Shown: positions 17,533 through 26,285, counted from the first letter of the stretch. The stretch is DNA of 49,374 nucleotides from Bacteroidota bacterium (GCA_947464275.1 CANHVU010000025.1:1-49374); one strand, 5' to 3'. Notes: generated from the letters alone by a model not told the origin. Translations and numbers: made by a program.

Positions 17533-18441
17533 TTATTTCGCTTGCGTAATCGCTTCGTATTTAGTAGCGTTTGAAATATCTACTTCACTAAGTAAGTCAA
17601 CAGCTTTAGGTTTTTCTATGGCTGTAGAACCTTTGTAAATATTAATTAATTCATCGCGTTTGGCATCAAAAAATAGCAACAACATGACAGTATTTGGTGC
17701 AATGGTATAAACCTTTTTTACTTCTTCTAGTGCTTTAAAAATTTGTTTTCTGGCTTCTAGTGGCTTTTTTTGAAAAACATCCATCCCTTTTCTGTGGTAG
17801 ATATAATAAGCAGTTCTTATGGGTCTGAAACGTTCGTTTAAAATATTGTCAATCAAGTTATAGCGTGTTCTTAAATTTCGTCCAAAAGCAGTCCAACCGG
17901 CACCCGCACCTTTGGCTTGCGCAAGCGAAAGTATTTGTGCCGATTTGTTAAAATAAGGTGTGCCACCTTCGGGCGAAAAACTATCATAATCAAGGCCTAG
18001 TGCATAATAACAATAAAATGCCAACAGACCTGTAATTTCGGTTCCATATTGCCCATCTATGTAATCAAAACGTTGTTGATCGAGGTAAGTAAAATTAAAG
18101 TTTTCGTCCCTAAAATTTAATAAAATAGTATTGTAATTACTGCCATAAACAGGTCTTCTGCATTGAATCATAGCCACAGCAGTGATGGCACCACTAGTTT
18201 GATCGTATGCCGAAGGAATAATTTCAATACTTAAATCAAACAACTCATTGGGCATTACTTTATCTGAACACCATTTTTGATTTGAAATAAATGTTTTAAT
18301 ATCTTGTTCTAATCTTCTAAAAATACTTCTATCAGTAATTTCAATCTGATTATCGGTAACTCTTACTTGAACATTAAAGTCGGGTTGCGCTTGCGCTATT
18401 ATACTAATAAACAAGCAAATAATAAAAAGTAATTTACGCAT
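17533..18441 (-). CDS. DUF4835 family exported protein, PorD-like
   Basis: A 302-residue exported protein with a cleavable signal peptide ending AQAQ near residue 19. It belongs to the DUF4835 family by its overall sequence: an N-terminal beta-rich part, then FAFYCYYALGLDYDSFSPEGG-like text in the middle (LLAFYCYYALGLDYDSFS, about 140-157) and a helical C-terminus. From memory, related genomes annotate this family as PorD and link it to type IX secretion; I cannot check that here. It overlaps coaBC by eight bases and forms the end of the bamD-rpoZ-coaBC group. The presence of a T9SS sorting domain on the 3197 protease agrees with a T9SS role. Confidence 0.8.
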   Translation of the reverse strand: MRKLLFIICLFISIIAQAQPDFNVQVRVTDNQIEITDRSIFRRLEQDIKTFISNQKWCSDKVMPNELFDLSIEIIPSAYDQTSGAITAVAMIQCRRPVYGSNYNTILLNFRDENFNFTYLDQQRFDYIDGQYGTEITGLLAFYCYYALGLDYDSFSPEGGTPYFNKSAQILSLAQAKGAGAGWTAFGRNLRTRYNLIDNILNERFRPIRTAYYIYHRKGMDVFQKKPLEARKQIFKALEEVKKVYTIAPNTVMLLLFFDAKRDELINIYKGSTAIEKPKAVDLLSEVDISNATKYEAITQAK

Positions 18442-19645
18442 GTAGGTTTTGAATTGTTTTTACTACTTCATTAACGATATCAATGGCAACATCGTGTTTC
18501 GATTTTAATTGATAAGCTAATTTTTCACCATTATTTTTCAAAATAGTTATTTGGTTGGTGTCATGTCTAAATCCTGCGCCTGGTGTTTGCATAGAATTTA
18601 ACACTATAAAATCAGCATTTTTTTCTCTTAATTTTTTTAAAGCATTGGCTTCTTCATCGTTGGTTTCAAGAGCAAAACCAACCACTACTTGTTTATTGGT
18701 TTTTATGTTACCAATATGTTTTAAAATATCTTTTGTCTTTTTTAACTCAATGGTTAAACCATCGTCATTTTGCTTTTTTATTTTTTTATCAGCTACATCT
18801 ATGGGTGTATAATCAGCCACTGCAGCGCTCATAATAGCTAAATCAGTATTTGTAAAATGCTCGTTAACAGCATTAAACATTTGTTCTGCAGAGCGAACAT
18901 TTATTCTGGTAATATTGGTATGGTGGTGTTTTAAATCAACCGGGCCAGCTATTAAAGTTACCAAAGCACCTCTATTGGCCAATTCTTCGGCTATAGCAAA
19001 ACCCATTTTGCCACTTGAATAATTACCTACAAAACGCACTGGATCAATATTTTCGTATGTTGGACCAGCAGTAATTAAAGCTGTTTTACCAATTAAATCT
19101 TGCTTGGAAATAAAATGTTTTTCAATAATAGCAATTATCTCTTCTGGTTCAGCCATTCGGCCTTTGCCACTTAAGCCACTAGCTAATTCACCTTCGTTGG
19201 CATCTATTAAAATATTGCCATACGATTGCAGTTTATTAATGTTTGCGGTGGTGCTTGGGTGTACAAACATATCCAAATCCATAGCAGGGGCAAACATTAC
19301 CGGACATTTAGCTGAAAGATAAGTTGCAATGAGCAAATTATCGCAAATACCATTTGCCATTTTAGCCAAAGTATTAGCACTAGCTGGCGCTATAACCATC
19401 AAATCAGCCCAAAGCCCAAGTTCTACATGGTTGGTCCACTCGCCATTTTCATTTAACACAAAATTGCAGTAAACAGGATTTTTACTTAAAGTACTTAAGG
19501 TAAGAGGTGTTACAAACTCTTGCGCACTTGGTGTTAAAATTACTTTAACCTCTGCACCTTGTTTTACTAGTAACCTAAGCAAAAAAGCCGCTTTGTAGGC
19601 GGCTATGCTGGCACTAATGGCTAAAATTATTTTTTTATTTTTCAT
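18434..19645 (-). CDS. coaBC: CoaBC: bifunctional phosphopantothenoylcysteine synthetase/decarboxylase
   Basis: A 403-residue coenzyme A biosynthesis enzyme. The N-terminal flavoprotein decarboxylase domain (CoaC, about 1-190) has the catalytic His in NHVELGLWAD (H73), the PASANT block and PAMDLDM (120-126). The C-terminal synthetase domain (CoaB, about 190-403) has ITAGPTYENIDPVRF and SSGKMG. One odd point: the flexible-flap motif reads ELASGLSGKGRM, with Ser156 where E. coli Dfp has the catalytic Cys of ACG. The gene starts 41 bases after rpoZ and overlaps the DUF4835 gene. Confidence 0.94.
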   Translation of the reverse strand: MKNKKIILAISASIAAYKAAFLLRLLVKQGAEVKVILTPSAQEFVTPLTLSTLSKNPVYCNFVLNENGEWTNHVELGLWADLMVIAPASANTLAKMANGICDNLLIATYLSAKCPVMFAPAMDLDMFVHPSTTANINKLQSYGNILIDANEGELASGLSGKGRMAEPEEIIAIIEKHFISKQDLIGKTALITAGPTYENIDPVRFVGNYSSGKMGFAIAEELANRGALVTLIAGPVDLKHHHTNITRINVRSAEQMFNAVNEHFTNTDLAIMSAAVADYTPIDVADKKIKKQNDDGLTIELKKTKDILKHIGNIKTNKQVVVGFALETNDEEANALKKLREKNADFIVLNSMQTPGAGFRHDTNQITILKNNGEKLAYQLKSKHDVAIDIVNEVVKTIQNLHA

Positions 19646-19686
19646 ATTACTCTTTAAAAAAGAAGTAAATTTTGGTATGAAAAAAA

Positions 19687-20034
19687 TTAGAATTGTTTTC
19701 CAGTTCCTGTTTTAGCAGGGTTATTGTAATAAACCTTGTCGTTCATGAACTCTTCAGTAGCTATTAACGTAGGTTTAGGTAATCTTTCATAAAAATTTGA
19801 AATCTCAATTTGTTCGCGGTTTTCGAAAATTTCTTCTAAAGTATCGTTATCGTTATCAAATTCGTTCAATTTGCTGTGTAATTCTTCTTTCATTTGAGCA
19901 CCAATTTGGTTAGCTCTTTTAGCAATAATTGCAATTGTTTCGTACAAGTTTCCTGTTTCTGCTTCTAATTTACGTAAGTCGCGAGTAACAGTTGTTGTTG
20001 GTACGTTTTGGTAATTGTGATTTAAGTTTGCCAT
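19687..20034 (-). CDS. rpoZ: RNA polymerase omega-type subunit (Rpb6/RpoZ-like)
   Basis: A 115-residue protein of the Bacteroidota omega family. The segment ETGNLYETIAIIAKRANQIG (about 26-45) matches the conserved omega/Rpb6 core (Y-E-x-I-x-I-x-A-x-R-A). The acidic middle (NEFDNDNDTLEE) and the C-terminal tail are typical of the phylum. Omega assists assembly of RNA polymerase by holding the beta-prime subunit. The start codon follows the bamD stop codon with no gap, and coaBC follows, an arrangement common in this phylum. Confidence 0.88.
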   Translation of the reverse strand: MANLNHNYQNVPTTTVTRDLRKLEAETGNLYETIAIIAKRANQIGAQMKEELHSKLNEFDNDNDTLEEIFENREQIEISNFYERLPKPTLIATEEFMNDKVYYNNPAKTGTGKQF

Positions 20035-20844
20035 TTATTTTTGTTTGTTTATTTTATTTAATGCTAATACTGCTTTTTCTTTTATTTGTTTTGCGCTGCT
20101 CATGTATTTACTGCTTTCGGTATAGTATTCAGTAAATTCTTCAAAAGCACCAATAGTTTCTTGAAAACGTTCAACTTGTTTTTCGGGAATACTATTTTCA
20201 GCTAACAAATAATTTGATTTTAAAATTAAAAAATCAATTTCTTCTCTTTGGGCTATTTCAGGAAAATCGTTCACTACATTTCTGAGAGAAACAATTGCGC
20301 TTTTATAAGCACCAATATTATAATACAATTTTGCATTATTAAATGCCTTTTGCGATAATTTATTTCTAAGTTTATCTAAGTACTTGTTACATTCCTCCAC
20401 ATATTTACTTTCTGGATAAACACTTACAAATATTTTAAATGTTTCAACTGCTTTATAAGTGTCAGTTTGGTCTAACTCTGCATCTTGCGATTCTAAGAAA
20501 ATACAATAAGCATTTCTATATAGTGCTTCCTCAGCATTTGCATTGGTGGGATAAGTTTCATAATAAATTTTATACCTATATCCAGCTAGGCCATACATTT
20601 TTAAACCAAAATCACATTCGGCTTGATAAAATAAAATTTTTTCAGCTATCGGTGTATTAGCTACTTCGTTTTCTATTTGATCAAATAAAGTTTGTGCTCT
20701 GTAAAAATCTTTCTTTTTAAAAAAATATTCAGCCACCTCTATTTTTTTCTTAGAGTCAGTGCTTTTTAAAGCTTTTTGAAATTTGCTTTTACAACTTCCA
20801 AATGCTAGAATTAATATAAGAGTTAATAAACTTAAATACTTCAT
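20035..20844 (-). CDS. bamD: BamD: outer-membrane assembly lipoprotein
   Basis: A 269-residue lipoprotein component of the BAM complex, which inserts beta-barrel proteins into the outer membrane. I set the start at 20844 so that the protein begins MKYLSLLTL and the lipobox Cys falls at residue 18 (FGSCKSK); an upstream frame to 20994 would place 50 polar residues before the signal and crosses the divergent gene. The mature part is made of TPR-like helical pairs (AEYFFKKKDFYRAQTLFDQI, YKIYYETYPTN, VSVYPESKYVEEC), as in BamD. A -7 box precedes it by about 14 bases. Confidence 0.92.
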   Translation of the reverse strand: MKYLSLLTLILILAFGSCKSKFQKALKSTDSKKKIEVAEYFFKKKDFYRAQTLFDQIENEVANTPIAEKILFYQAECDFGLKMYGLAGYRYKIYYETYPTNANAEEALYRNAYCIFLESQDAELDQTDTYKAVETFKIFVSVYPESKYVEECNKYLDKLRNKLSQKAFNNAKLYYNIGAYKSAIVSLRNVVNDFPEIAQREEIDFLILKSNYLLAENSIPEKQVERFQETIGAFEEFTEYYTESSKYMSSAKQIKEKAVLALNKINKQK

Positions 20845-20857
20845 TTTTACAGAACTG

Positions 20858-20865
20858 CGAAAGTA
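20858..20865 (-). promoter_or_regulatory. Candidate -7 box TACTTTCG for bamD
   Basis: Read on the minus strand, TACTTTCG lies 13 bases before the BamD start and supports the internal start codon chosen there. It is one mismatch from TAnnTTTG. Confidence 0.45.
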
Positions 20866-20871
20866 TGTTTT

Positions 20872-20899
20872 TTGATTTAAAATAGAAAACTTATTTTCG
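20872..20899 (+). promoter_or_regulatory. Candidate promoter TTG-N17-TATTTTCG
   Basis: TTG (20872-20874) and TATTTTCG (20892-20899) are 17 bases apart, the spacing expected for the Bacteroidota -33/-7 promoter. The NlpC/P60 start follows 10 bases later, so the leader is very short. It overlaps the divergent bamD promoter region. Confidence 0.5.
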
Positions 20900-20909
20900 T
20901 TAATTAGAA

Positions 20910-21482
20910 ATGAGCAAAATTTGGACTTCAATATCAATATTCGGTGTATGTATCTTTTTGATATTGTGTTGTTTAGATTCTTCATCTCAGTCAATAAATA
21001 AGGGTAAAGTTGATTCGTTATCAGCTTCTCTAAACGATTCTTTAGCGCAAAAAGTTACAGTTTGGGGACTCAAACCTAAAAATTTTGTAGCTGATTCCAT
21101 GATTAATTTTGGGAAAAAATATATTGGCTTGCATTACAGACGTGGCGGAACTAGCAATAGAGGTTATGATTGTAGTGGTTATACTATGATGGTTTTTGCA
21201 AAATATGGAATTAGGTTGCCTCATACCAGTGCCGGACAAGCATTAATTGGCATTGAGGTAAACAGTAAAAATATTCAAAAAGGTGATTTAATTTTTTTTA
21301 AGGGAAGAAGTAGGAGAGGTCGCAGAATTGGCCATGTTGGTATTGTAATTTCAGAACGAGGTCAACCCATTAAGTTTATTCATTCATCGGTAAGTGATGG
21401 TGTTAGAGAGGATTGGCTTTCAAGTGATTATTATAAAAAACGTTTTGTAAAAGTAATGCGTGTTAGGCAGTGGGAACAATAA
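20910..21482 (+). CDS. NlpC/P60-family cell-wall hydrolase (C40)
   Basis: A 190-residue exported protein. The N-terminal hydrophobic stretch ends in a Cys pair (ILCCLD, residues 18-23), so it may be a lipoprotein. The NlpC/P60 domain covers about 62-190: the catalytic Cys88 in YDCSGY, the catalytic His142 in IGHVGIV, and a third polar residue near H157 (KFIHSS). Such enzymes cleave peptide bridges in peptidoglycan (D-gamma-glutamyl-diaminopimelate bonds) during growth. It is divergent from bamD and convergent with pcm, with only four bases between the two stop codons. Confidence 0.92.
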   Translation: MSKIWTSISIFGVCIFLILCCLDSSSQSINKGKVDSLSASLNDSLAQKVTVWGLKPKNFVADSMINFGKKYIGLHYRRGGTSNRGYDCSGYTMMVFAKYGIRLPHTSAGQALIGIEVNSKNIQKGDLIFFKGRSRRGRRIGHVGIVISERGQPIKFIHSSVSDGVREDWLSSDYYKKRFVKVMRVRQWEQ

Positions 21483-21486
21483 ACTA

Positions 21487-22131
21487 TTACCATGCTTGTT
21501 CTCCTATTAATGGAACAAATCTAAAATTTTCGAGCGTTATCTCTTCAAAAGTTGTGGCAGATGTTTTTACTATGCTATGCATTTTTTGAGTTTGATTATC
21601 TCCAATAGGAATGATTAAAATCCCCCCTATTTTTAATTGTTTGATAAGCGCTTCTGGCAAAACAGGAGCACCTGCTGTAACAATTATTTTATCGTAAGGA
21701 GCTGCACTTTCATATCCTTTACTTCCATCACCTAATATACATGTTGCTTTATAACCAAATTTTGCAATACGGGCATGAGCCTTGTTGAACAATGCTGATT
21801 GCCTTTCAATGGTATAAAGCTCCACACCTAATTCAAGTAAAATAATTGATTGATACGCAGAACCTGTACCAACTTCTAATACCTTGTCTCCTTTTTCTAT
21901 TTGTAAAAGTTGGGTTTGGTAGGCTACCGTATATGGCTGACTAATTGTTTGGCCGGCATCTATTTTAAAGGCTTTATCTTGGTAAGCATGTGTTCTAAAT
22001 TCTGGTTGAATGAAATAATGACGAGGAATTTTTAGCATGGCTGAAAGCACTCTTTCATCAACTATTCCTTTGGTTTTTAATTCTTCAACTAGTCGCTTTC
22101 TTGCGCCTCTATCTTTAAAAGTGTCTTCCAT
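21487..22131 (-). CDS. pcm: Protein-L-isoaspartate O-methyltransferase
   Basis: A 214-residue S-adenosylmethionine-dependent methyltransferase that repairs isoaspartyl residues formed in ageing proteins. Visible signatures are the N-terminal block VEELKTKGIVDERVLSAMLK, IPRHYFIQPEF, AYQDKAFKIDAGQTISQPY (about 48-66) that forms the substrate pocket, and the SAM motif LEVGTGSAYQS (about 84-94). YDKIIVTAGAPVLPEAL follows. Length is normal. No partner gene is nearby. The 244 bases upstream (22132-22375) are AT-rich and show no other feature. Confidence 0.95.
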   Translation of the reverse strand: MEDTFKDRGARKRLVEELKTKGIVDERVLSAMLKIPRHYFIQPEFRTHAYQDKAFKIDAGQTISQPYTVAYQTQLLQIEKGDKVLEVGTGSAYQSIILLELGVELYTIERQSALFNKAHARIAKFGYKATCILGDGSKGYESAAPYDKIIVTAGAPVLPEALIKQLKIGGILIIPIGDNQTQKMHSIVKTSATTFEEITLENFRFVPLIGEQAW

Positions 22132-22375
22132 TATTGTTTTGCAAATTAAGGAAGCTAATCTTAAACTAATTTACTTAATTTTAAATAGAAACATTTTATA
22201 TGTGAATATTTTAAACAACTATACATTTTTAATTAAATTTAGTTAAAGTGTACATTTTATATACTAAAAGGAATGTCGCTGTTTACAGTTTAGTGGCTTA
22301 AAATGTTATTTGAATAGCATTAGTGCTTAGTTTTGTTATTGATATTATATGTAAAATATTAAACCATAAAACTAA

Positions 22376-23311
22376 ATGATTCAAATTGGTATAGCTGGAG
22401 CTAATGAGTTGAGTAAAAGGCATATTGAAAAAATTTTAGAAATAAAAGATTTTCGATTGGTTGGTTTTTATGATCATGATGAACAAAGCAGTGAGTTGAT
22501 TAGCAAAACTTTTGGACTAAAAAAATTCGATTCATATTCTGATTTATTAGCAAATACACAAGCTATAGATATATTGTCTCCAGTAGGTACTCATTATAAA
22601 TATGCCTTAAAAGCCATAGAAAATTGTAGGCATGTTTTTATTGATAAGGTTTTGAGTGAAAACTTAGACGAGGCCAAAGAATTAGCTAATTTGGCTTTTG
22701 AAGCAAATATTCAACTACACGTAAGTAGATACGAGCGTTTTCATCCAAATTTTCAGTTATTGAAAAAGCTTTTAAATAATCCTCTATACATTGAATCCTC
22801 AAAGTTTGATCCTCATATCATAAATTTAGCACCTGATAATTTAGTTTTTGATTTATTGCTGAACGAGTTAGAATTGGTCTTAAATATAGTAAAAGCTAAT
22901 GTGTTAAAAATTAGAACTACAGGTGCATGTATGCATAGCGATACCATTGATTTTATTAATGTTCGTTTAGAGTTTGATAATGGATGCGTTTATAATATGG
23001 TAGGAGGGAGTTTTAAATCGGAACAGCGAAATAAAATTAAGTTTTTCCAAAAAAATAAAACTTATAGTTTTGACCTAACCAACTTTCGCATATCTCTCTT
23101 GAATTCTAGCGAAGAAATAAATGAAGTTCAAGAAGAACAAATTTTACGTAACACTGGAAAAAATACCACTGAAATGATAAAGCGTGAGTTGGAACATTTT
23201 GCTCAAAATATTACACATCAATCGTTAAGGCTAAGAACATATTACGATAATTATCAAGCAATAGAGGTGGCACACAGGATAATTGAAGACTTACAGAAGC
23301 ATAGGCGATAA
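22376..23311 (+). CDS. Gfo/Idh/MocA-family oxidoreductase
   Basis: A 311-residue protein with an N-terminal Rossmann domain (QIGIAGANELSKRH, residues 2-15; here the usual G-x-G-x-x-G is G-A-N-E-L-S) and a C-terminal alpha/beta domain. The family's EKP catalytic-lysine motif reads IDKVLSE (about 91-97), keeping the Lys but not the Glu or Pro. Members oxidise or epimerise sugars or sugar nucleotides. It starts the plus-strand group that includes a lipoprotein and a polyprenyl-phosphate sugar transferase, so a role in making a sugar for surface polysaccharide is likely but inferred. Confidence 0.85.
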   Translation: MIQIGIAGANELSKRHIEKILEIKDFRLVGFYDHDEQSSELISKTFGLKKFDSYSDLLANTQAIDILSPVGTHYKYALKAIENCRHVFIDKVLSENLDEAKELANLAFEANIQLHVSRYERFHPNFQLLKKLLNNPLYIESSKFDPHIINLAPDNLVFDLLLNELELVLNIVKANVLKIRTTGACMHSDTIDFINVRLEFDNGCVYNMVGGSFKSEQRNKIKFFQKNKTYSFDLTNFRISLLNSSEEINEVQEEQILRNTGKNTTEMIKRELEHFAQNITHQSLRLRTYYDNYQAIEVAHRIIEDLQKHRR

Positions 23312-23366
23312 TTAATAAATTAATCGTAATATTCGCGTAATCATTAGACTTTTTGAGCTTTTATAG

Positions 23367-23374
23367 TACATTTG
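23367..23374 (+). promoter_or_regulatory. Candidate -7 box TACATTTG
   Basis: TACATTTG matches TAnnTTTG exactly, but lies only seven bases before the lipoprotein start, so a transcript would be leaderless or nearly so. No -33 TTG is seen at the usual distance. Confidence 0.35.
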
Positions 23375-23381
23375 CCAATGT

Positions 23382-24266
23382 ATGCTAACACATAAAAGAA
23401 ACAGCTATTTATTTCTTTTGCTTTTTATAGTTGCCTGCTCGGTAGAAAAAGCAATCATACCTTCGTATGTTTTTGTAAAGAAAATGAAATTAGTAACAAA
23501 TCTTGCTACACAAGGTGATACAAGCCAAGATATTCAAGATGTTTGGTTATTTCAAAATGGTGAATTCAAAGGCTCTTTTGGATTACCAACATACATTCCA
23601 ATTATTGATAAGGCAAAACAAAATATTGAGTTAAGAGCAGGAGTTAGACGCTCAGGTCAAGATGATCAACGATTAAACTATCCATTATTTACTAGTTTTG
23701 ACACCATTCTTCCTTTTTCTGATTTAAGAAGCGATACCATTACTCCTCGTGTTACATACTTGGATAATTGCAAATTTTCGTTAATTCAAGATTTTGATGG
23801 TTCAGTTAATTTCTTCTCAATTAAAAATCCTAAAAAGGGTGATACCATAATTAATGTAAGCAACTCTGATGCATGGAAACTAAACAATAATTCATGTAAG
23901 TTGGTCTTGTCGGATTCTACCTATGAATTATTTTATGTATCAAAAGAGTTAAGCAATTTGCCGTCAAATGGAGTTGCAAACTATTTGGAAGTAGATTATA
24001 GATGTAACGATGTTTTTGATATCGGCTTGAATGTAATTTATGCAAACGGAAAAGATAACTCCACTTATGGTGTCATTTCTGCAAATCCTACAAATGGATT
24101 ATGGAAAAAAGTTTATTTAGATTTAGCCACAGAAATTAGTTCAGAAATAGCTCAAAATGGCATTAATACTAAATTTCAAATTTTTTTCAGAGTAAAAAAA
24201 TCTGGCAATCCTATTATGGATAATACCTATTTGTTTTTAGATAATATTAAACTCATTCACTTTTGA
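23382..24266 (+). CDS. Predicted lipoprotein, possible jelly-roll domain
   Basis: A 294-residue lipoprotein with a lipobox Cys at residue 19 (IVACSVE). The mature part has no motif I can name. The second half (about 130-294) is beta-rich, and the text VANYLEVDYRCN, GLWKKVYLDLATEIS and YLFLDNIKLIHF resembles carbohydrate-binding jelly-roll modules, in which such a DNIKL ending is common. The stop codon overlaps the TTG start of the sugar transferase gene, so the two are translated together. A role in sensing, binding or exporting surface polysaccharide is inferred from context. Confidence 0.7.
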   Translation: MLTHKRNSYLFLLLFIVACSVEKAIIPSYVFVKKMKLVTNLATQGDTSQDIQDVWLFQNGEFKGSFGLPTYIPIIDKAKQNIELRAGVRRSGQDDQRLNYPLFTSFDTILPFSDLRSDTITPRVTYLDNCKFSLIQDFDGSVNFFSIKNPKKGDTIINVSNSDAWKLNNNSCKLVLSDSTYELFYVSKELSNLPSNGVANYLEVDYRCNDVFDIGLNVIYANGKDNSTYGVISANPTNGLWKKVYLDLATEISSEIAQNGINTKFQIFFRVKKSGNPIMDNTYLFLDNIKLIHF

Positions 24267-25687
24267 TACGTAAACGAAATTTACATATAGTCATATTGGT
24301 TTTGTTTGATGCAATTGCAGCTGCGTTAGCTTGGTCAATGTTTTTTGCGTACAGAAAAATGTTTATTGAAACCGATATTTACGGTAAAATTGATATTGTT
24401 TTAGATAAGAATTTTTACCTTGGCTTATTATACATCCCTTTATTTTGGATAATCCTTTATTTTTTAGCGGGAAATTATAAAGAAATTTGGCGTAAATCTA
24501 GAATTAAGGAGGTGTCAAAAACATTTAGTGTTACCATAATTGGAGTTGTTTTATTATTTTTTACCTTATTGCTCGATGATGCAGTAGGTAATTACCAGGC
24601 TTATTATAGAACTACAATTGCGTTATTTATTTTGCATTTTGGTTTTACAGTTTTTGAACGTTTGTTATTTGCTACCTTTATCATTAAAAGGCTTAGAAAG
24701 CGCATTTTAGGATTTAATACATTAGTAATTGGTAATAATGAGCGAACATTACTTTTGGTAAATGAACTTAATGCACCAACTAATGCCCAAGGGTTTCTAA
24801 TTAAAGGTTATGTGAGCGTAGAAAATACCAATTTCGATGAACATAAACTAAGTAATAATTTATTGTTGCTGGGACATTATACCGATTTACCTCAAATTAT
24901 TAAACAATATGAAATAGAAGAAATAATAATTGGTATTGAAAGCAATAATCATAAAGAACTTAATTTTATTACAGATTTATTGGAAGATGAGAATGTAATA
25001 CTTAGAATAATACCAGACACTTATGACTTAAGAAGTGGATCTGTAAAGTTAGAAAACGTGGTTGGCACTGCATTAATCGAAATCAACCAAGATGTAATGC
25101 CTCAATGGCAAAAATTTATAAAACGTACGCTAGATATTGTTATTTCAGTGTTTGTGTTAATAGTGTTATCGCCAATTTTTCTATTAGTTGCCTTAGGGGT
25201 AAAATTAAGTAGTCCGGGAAGTATTTTATTTAAACAAATAAGAATAGGTTATAAAGGCAAACCATTTTACATACTTAAATTTAGAAGTATGTATATTAAT
25301 GCAGAGCATGATGGGCCAGCCCTATCAAGCACAAACGATAGCAGAAGGACTCCCTTTGGTGTATTTATTCGTAAATACAGATTTGATGAGATACCCCAAT
25401 TTTATAATGTTTTAATAGGTGAAATGAGTTTGGTAGGACCAAGGCCAGAGCGCAAGTTTTTTATTGATCAAATAGTTAAAATTGCACCACATTATAAACA
25501 TTTGCAACGAGTAAAACCAGGCATTACTAGTTGGGGCATGGTTAAATATGGCTATGCCGAAAATATTGATGAAATGGTGGAAAGACTACAATTTGATATA
25601 CTTTATATTGAAAACCGCTCCATTGCTATAGATTTTAGAATATTAATTTACACTATTTTAATTATCATTCAAGGTAGAGGAAAATAA
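24263..25687 (+). CDS. Polyprenyl-phosphate sugar-1-phosphate transferase
   Basis: A 474-residue membrane enzyme of the WbaP/EpsL type that starts surface polysaccharide synthesis by moving a sugar phosphate onto undecaprenyl phosphate. The first 140 residues hold about four membrane segments, followed by a CoA-binding-like soluble domain (about 150-270). A further membrane segment (about 290-310) leads to the catalytic bacterial sugar transferase domain with KRTLDIVIS, ILKFRSMYINAEHDGPA, RKYRFDEIPQFYNVL and GEMSLVGPRPE (about 391-401). The TTG start overlaps the preceding stop codon by three bases and is the only start that keeps the first membrane helix. A terminator follows. Confidence 0.93.
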   Translation: MIRKRNLHIVILVLFDAIAAALAWSMFFAYRKMFIETDIYGKIDIVLDKNFYLGLLYIPLFWIILYFLAGNYKEIWRKSRIKEVSKTFSVTIIGVVLLFFTLLLDDAVGNYQAYYRTTIALFILHFGFTVFERLLFATFIIKRLRKRILGFNTLVIGNNERTLLLVNELNAPTNAQGFLIKGYVSVENTNFDEHKLSNNLLLLGHYTDLPQIIKQYEIEEIIIGIESNNHKELNFITDLLEDENVILRIIPDTYDLRSGSVKLENVVGTALIEINQDVMPQWQKFIKRTLDIVISVFVLIVLSPIFLLVALGVKLSSPGSILFKQIRIGYKGKPFYILKFRSMYINAEHDGPALSSTNDSRRTPFGVFIRKYRFDEIPQFYNVLIGEMSLVGPRPERKFFIDQIVKIAPHYKHLQRVKPGITSWGMVKYGYAENIDEMVERLQFDILYIENRSIAIDFRILIYTILIIIQGRGK

Positions 25688-25722
25688 AAAAAGCCTTCAT
25701 TAATTAAATGAAGGCTTTTTTT
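25687..25722. terminator. Bidirectional terminator between convergent genes
   Basis: AAAAAGCCTTCAT (25688-25700) pairs with ATGAAGGCTTTTT (25708-25720), flanked by A and T runs. It serves the sugar transferase and the convergent lipoprotein gene. Confidence 0.9.
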
Positions 25723-25723
25723 A

Positions 25724-26275
25724 TTAGTAGTAATTCAATTCAAAAATAATAAAACTTCTACCATTAGGTCTGAACCATAATTGACCATCATTACCTGCCA
25801 TACATCCATTTTTGTTTCTAAATAACTCAAAAGGATTTTGTTCTAATAATTCACGTTTATACTCAGGAGTAAATATTTTAAAATAATTTGCTAAAAATTC
25901 CTTTTTAGTTGTTTTATCTCTTAATGGAAATAAAATTAGTTTTGCAATTTGTTCCTTTTCATCATATTTTATGTGCAATTGTAGGTTTTGAAAAAATTTA
26001 ATTGCAGAGTTGCCATTTTTAAATCCAGCAGCACTCCAACTCATACATAAAGTACTATCAATAAATAATTGCGATTTATTTTGATAAGCATTGGGCAATT
26101 CATTATTTTCAGCTAAAAAGTCTAGGTGTGGTGTTTTGGGATCGTAAGTTAGTACTTTAATATTTGGCTTCCACTCAACAGTATCTTTCTTACCATAAGC
26201 TGGTTGTTCGTTAGGCTTGCACGAATAACTTAGTGCAATCACTAAAATAATTATAAATGGAATAAAATTTTTCAT
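25724..26275 (-). CDS. Predicted lipoprotein, function unknown
   Basis: A 183-residue protein when started at 26275, where MKNFIPFII leads to a lipobox Cys at residue 19 (SYSCKP). An upstream start at 26293 would overlap purB and add six residues before the signal. The mature part has scattered Lys, Asn, Phe and Trp residues and a Gly/Asn-rich end (NGCMAGNDGQLWFRPNGRSF). I do not recognise the family. It lies 10 bases after purB, so it is the last gene of a minus-strand run and is bounded by the shared terminator. Confidence 0.7.
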   Translation of the reverse strand: MKNFIPFIIILVIALSYSCKPNEQPAYGKKDTVEWKPNIKVLTYDPKTPHLDFLAENNELPNAYQNKSQLFIDSTLCMSWSAAGFKNGNSAIKFFQNLQLHIKYDEKEQIAKLILFPLRDKTTKKEFLANYFKIFTPEYKRELLEQNPFELFRNKNGCMAGNDGQLWFRPNGRSFIIFELNYY

Positions 26276-26285
26276 AATTGTGATA

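Noticed and set aside
20845-20994. Longer BamD with 50 extra N-terminal residues
   Set aside because: It would bury the lipoprotein signal and overlap the divergent NlpC/P60 start; the internal ATG at 20844 gives a standard lipobox.
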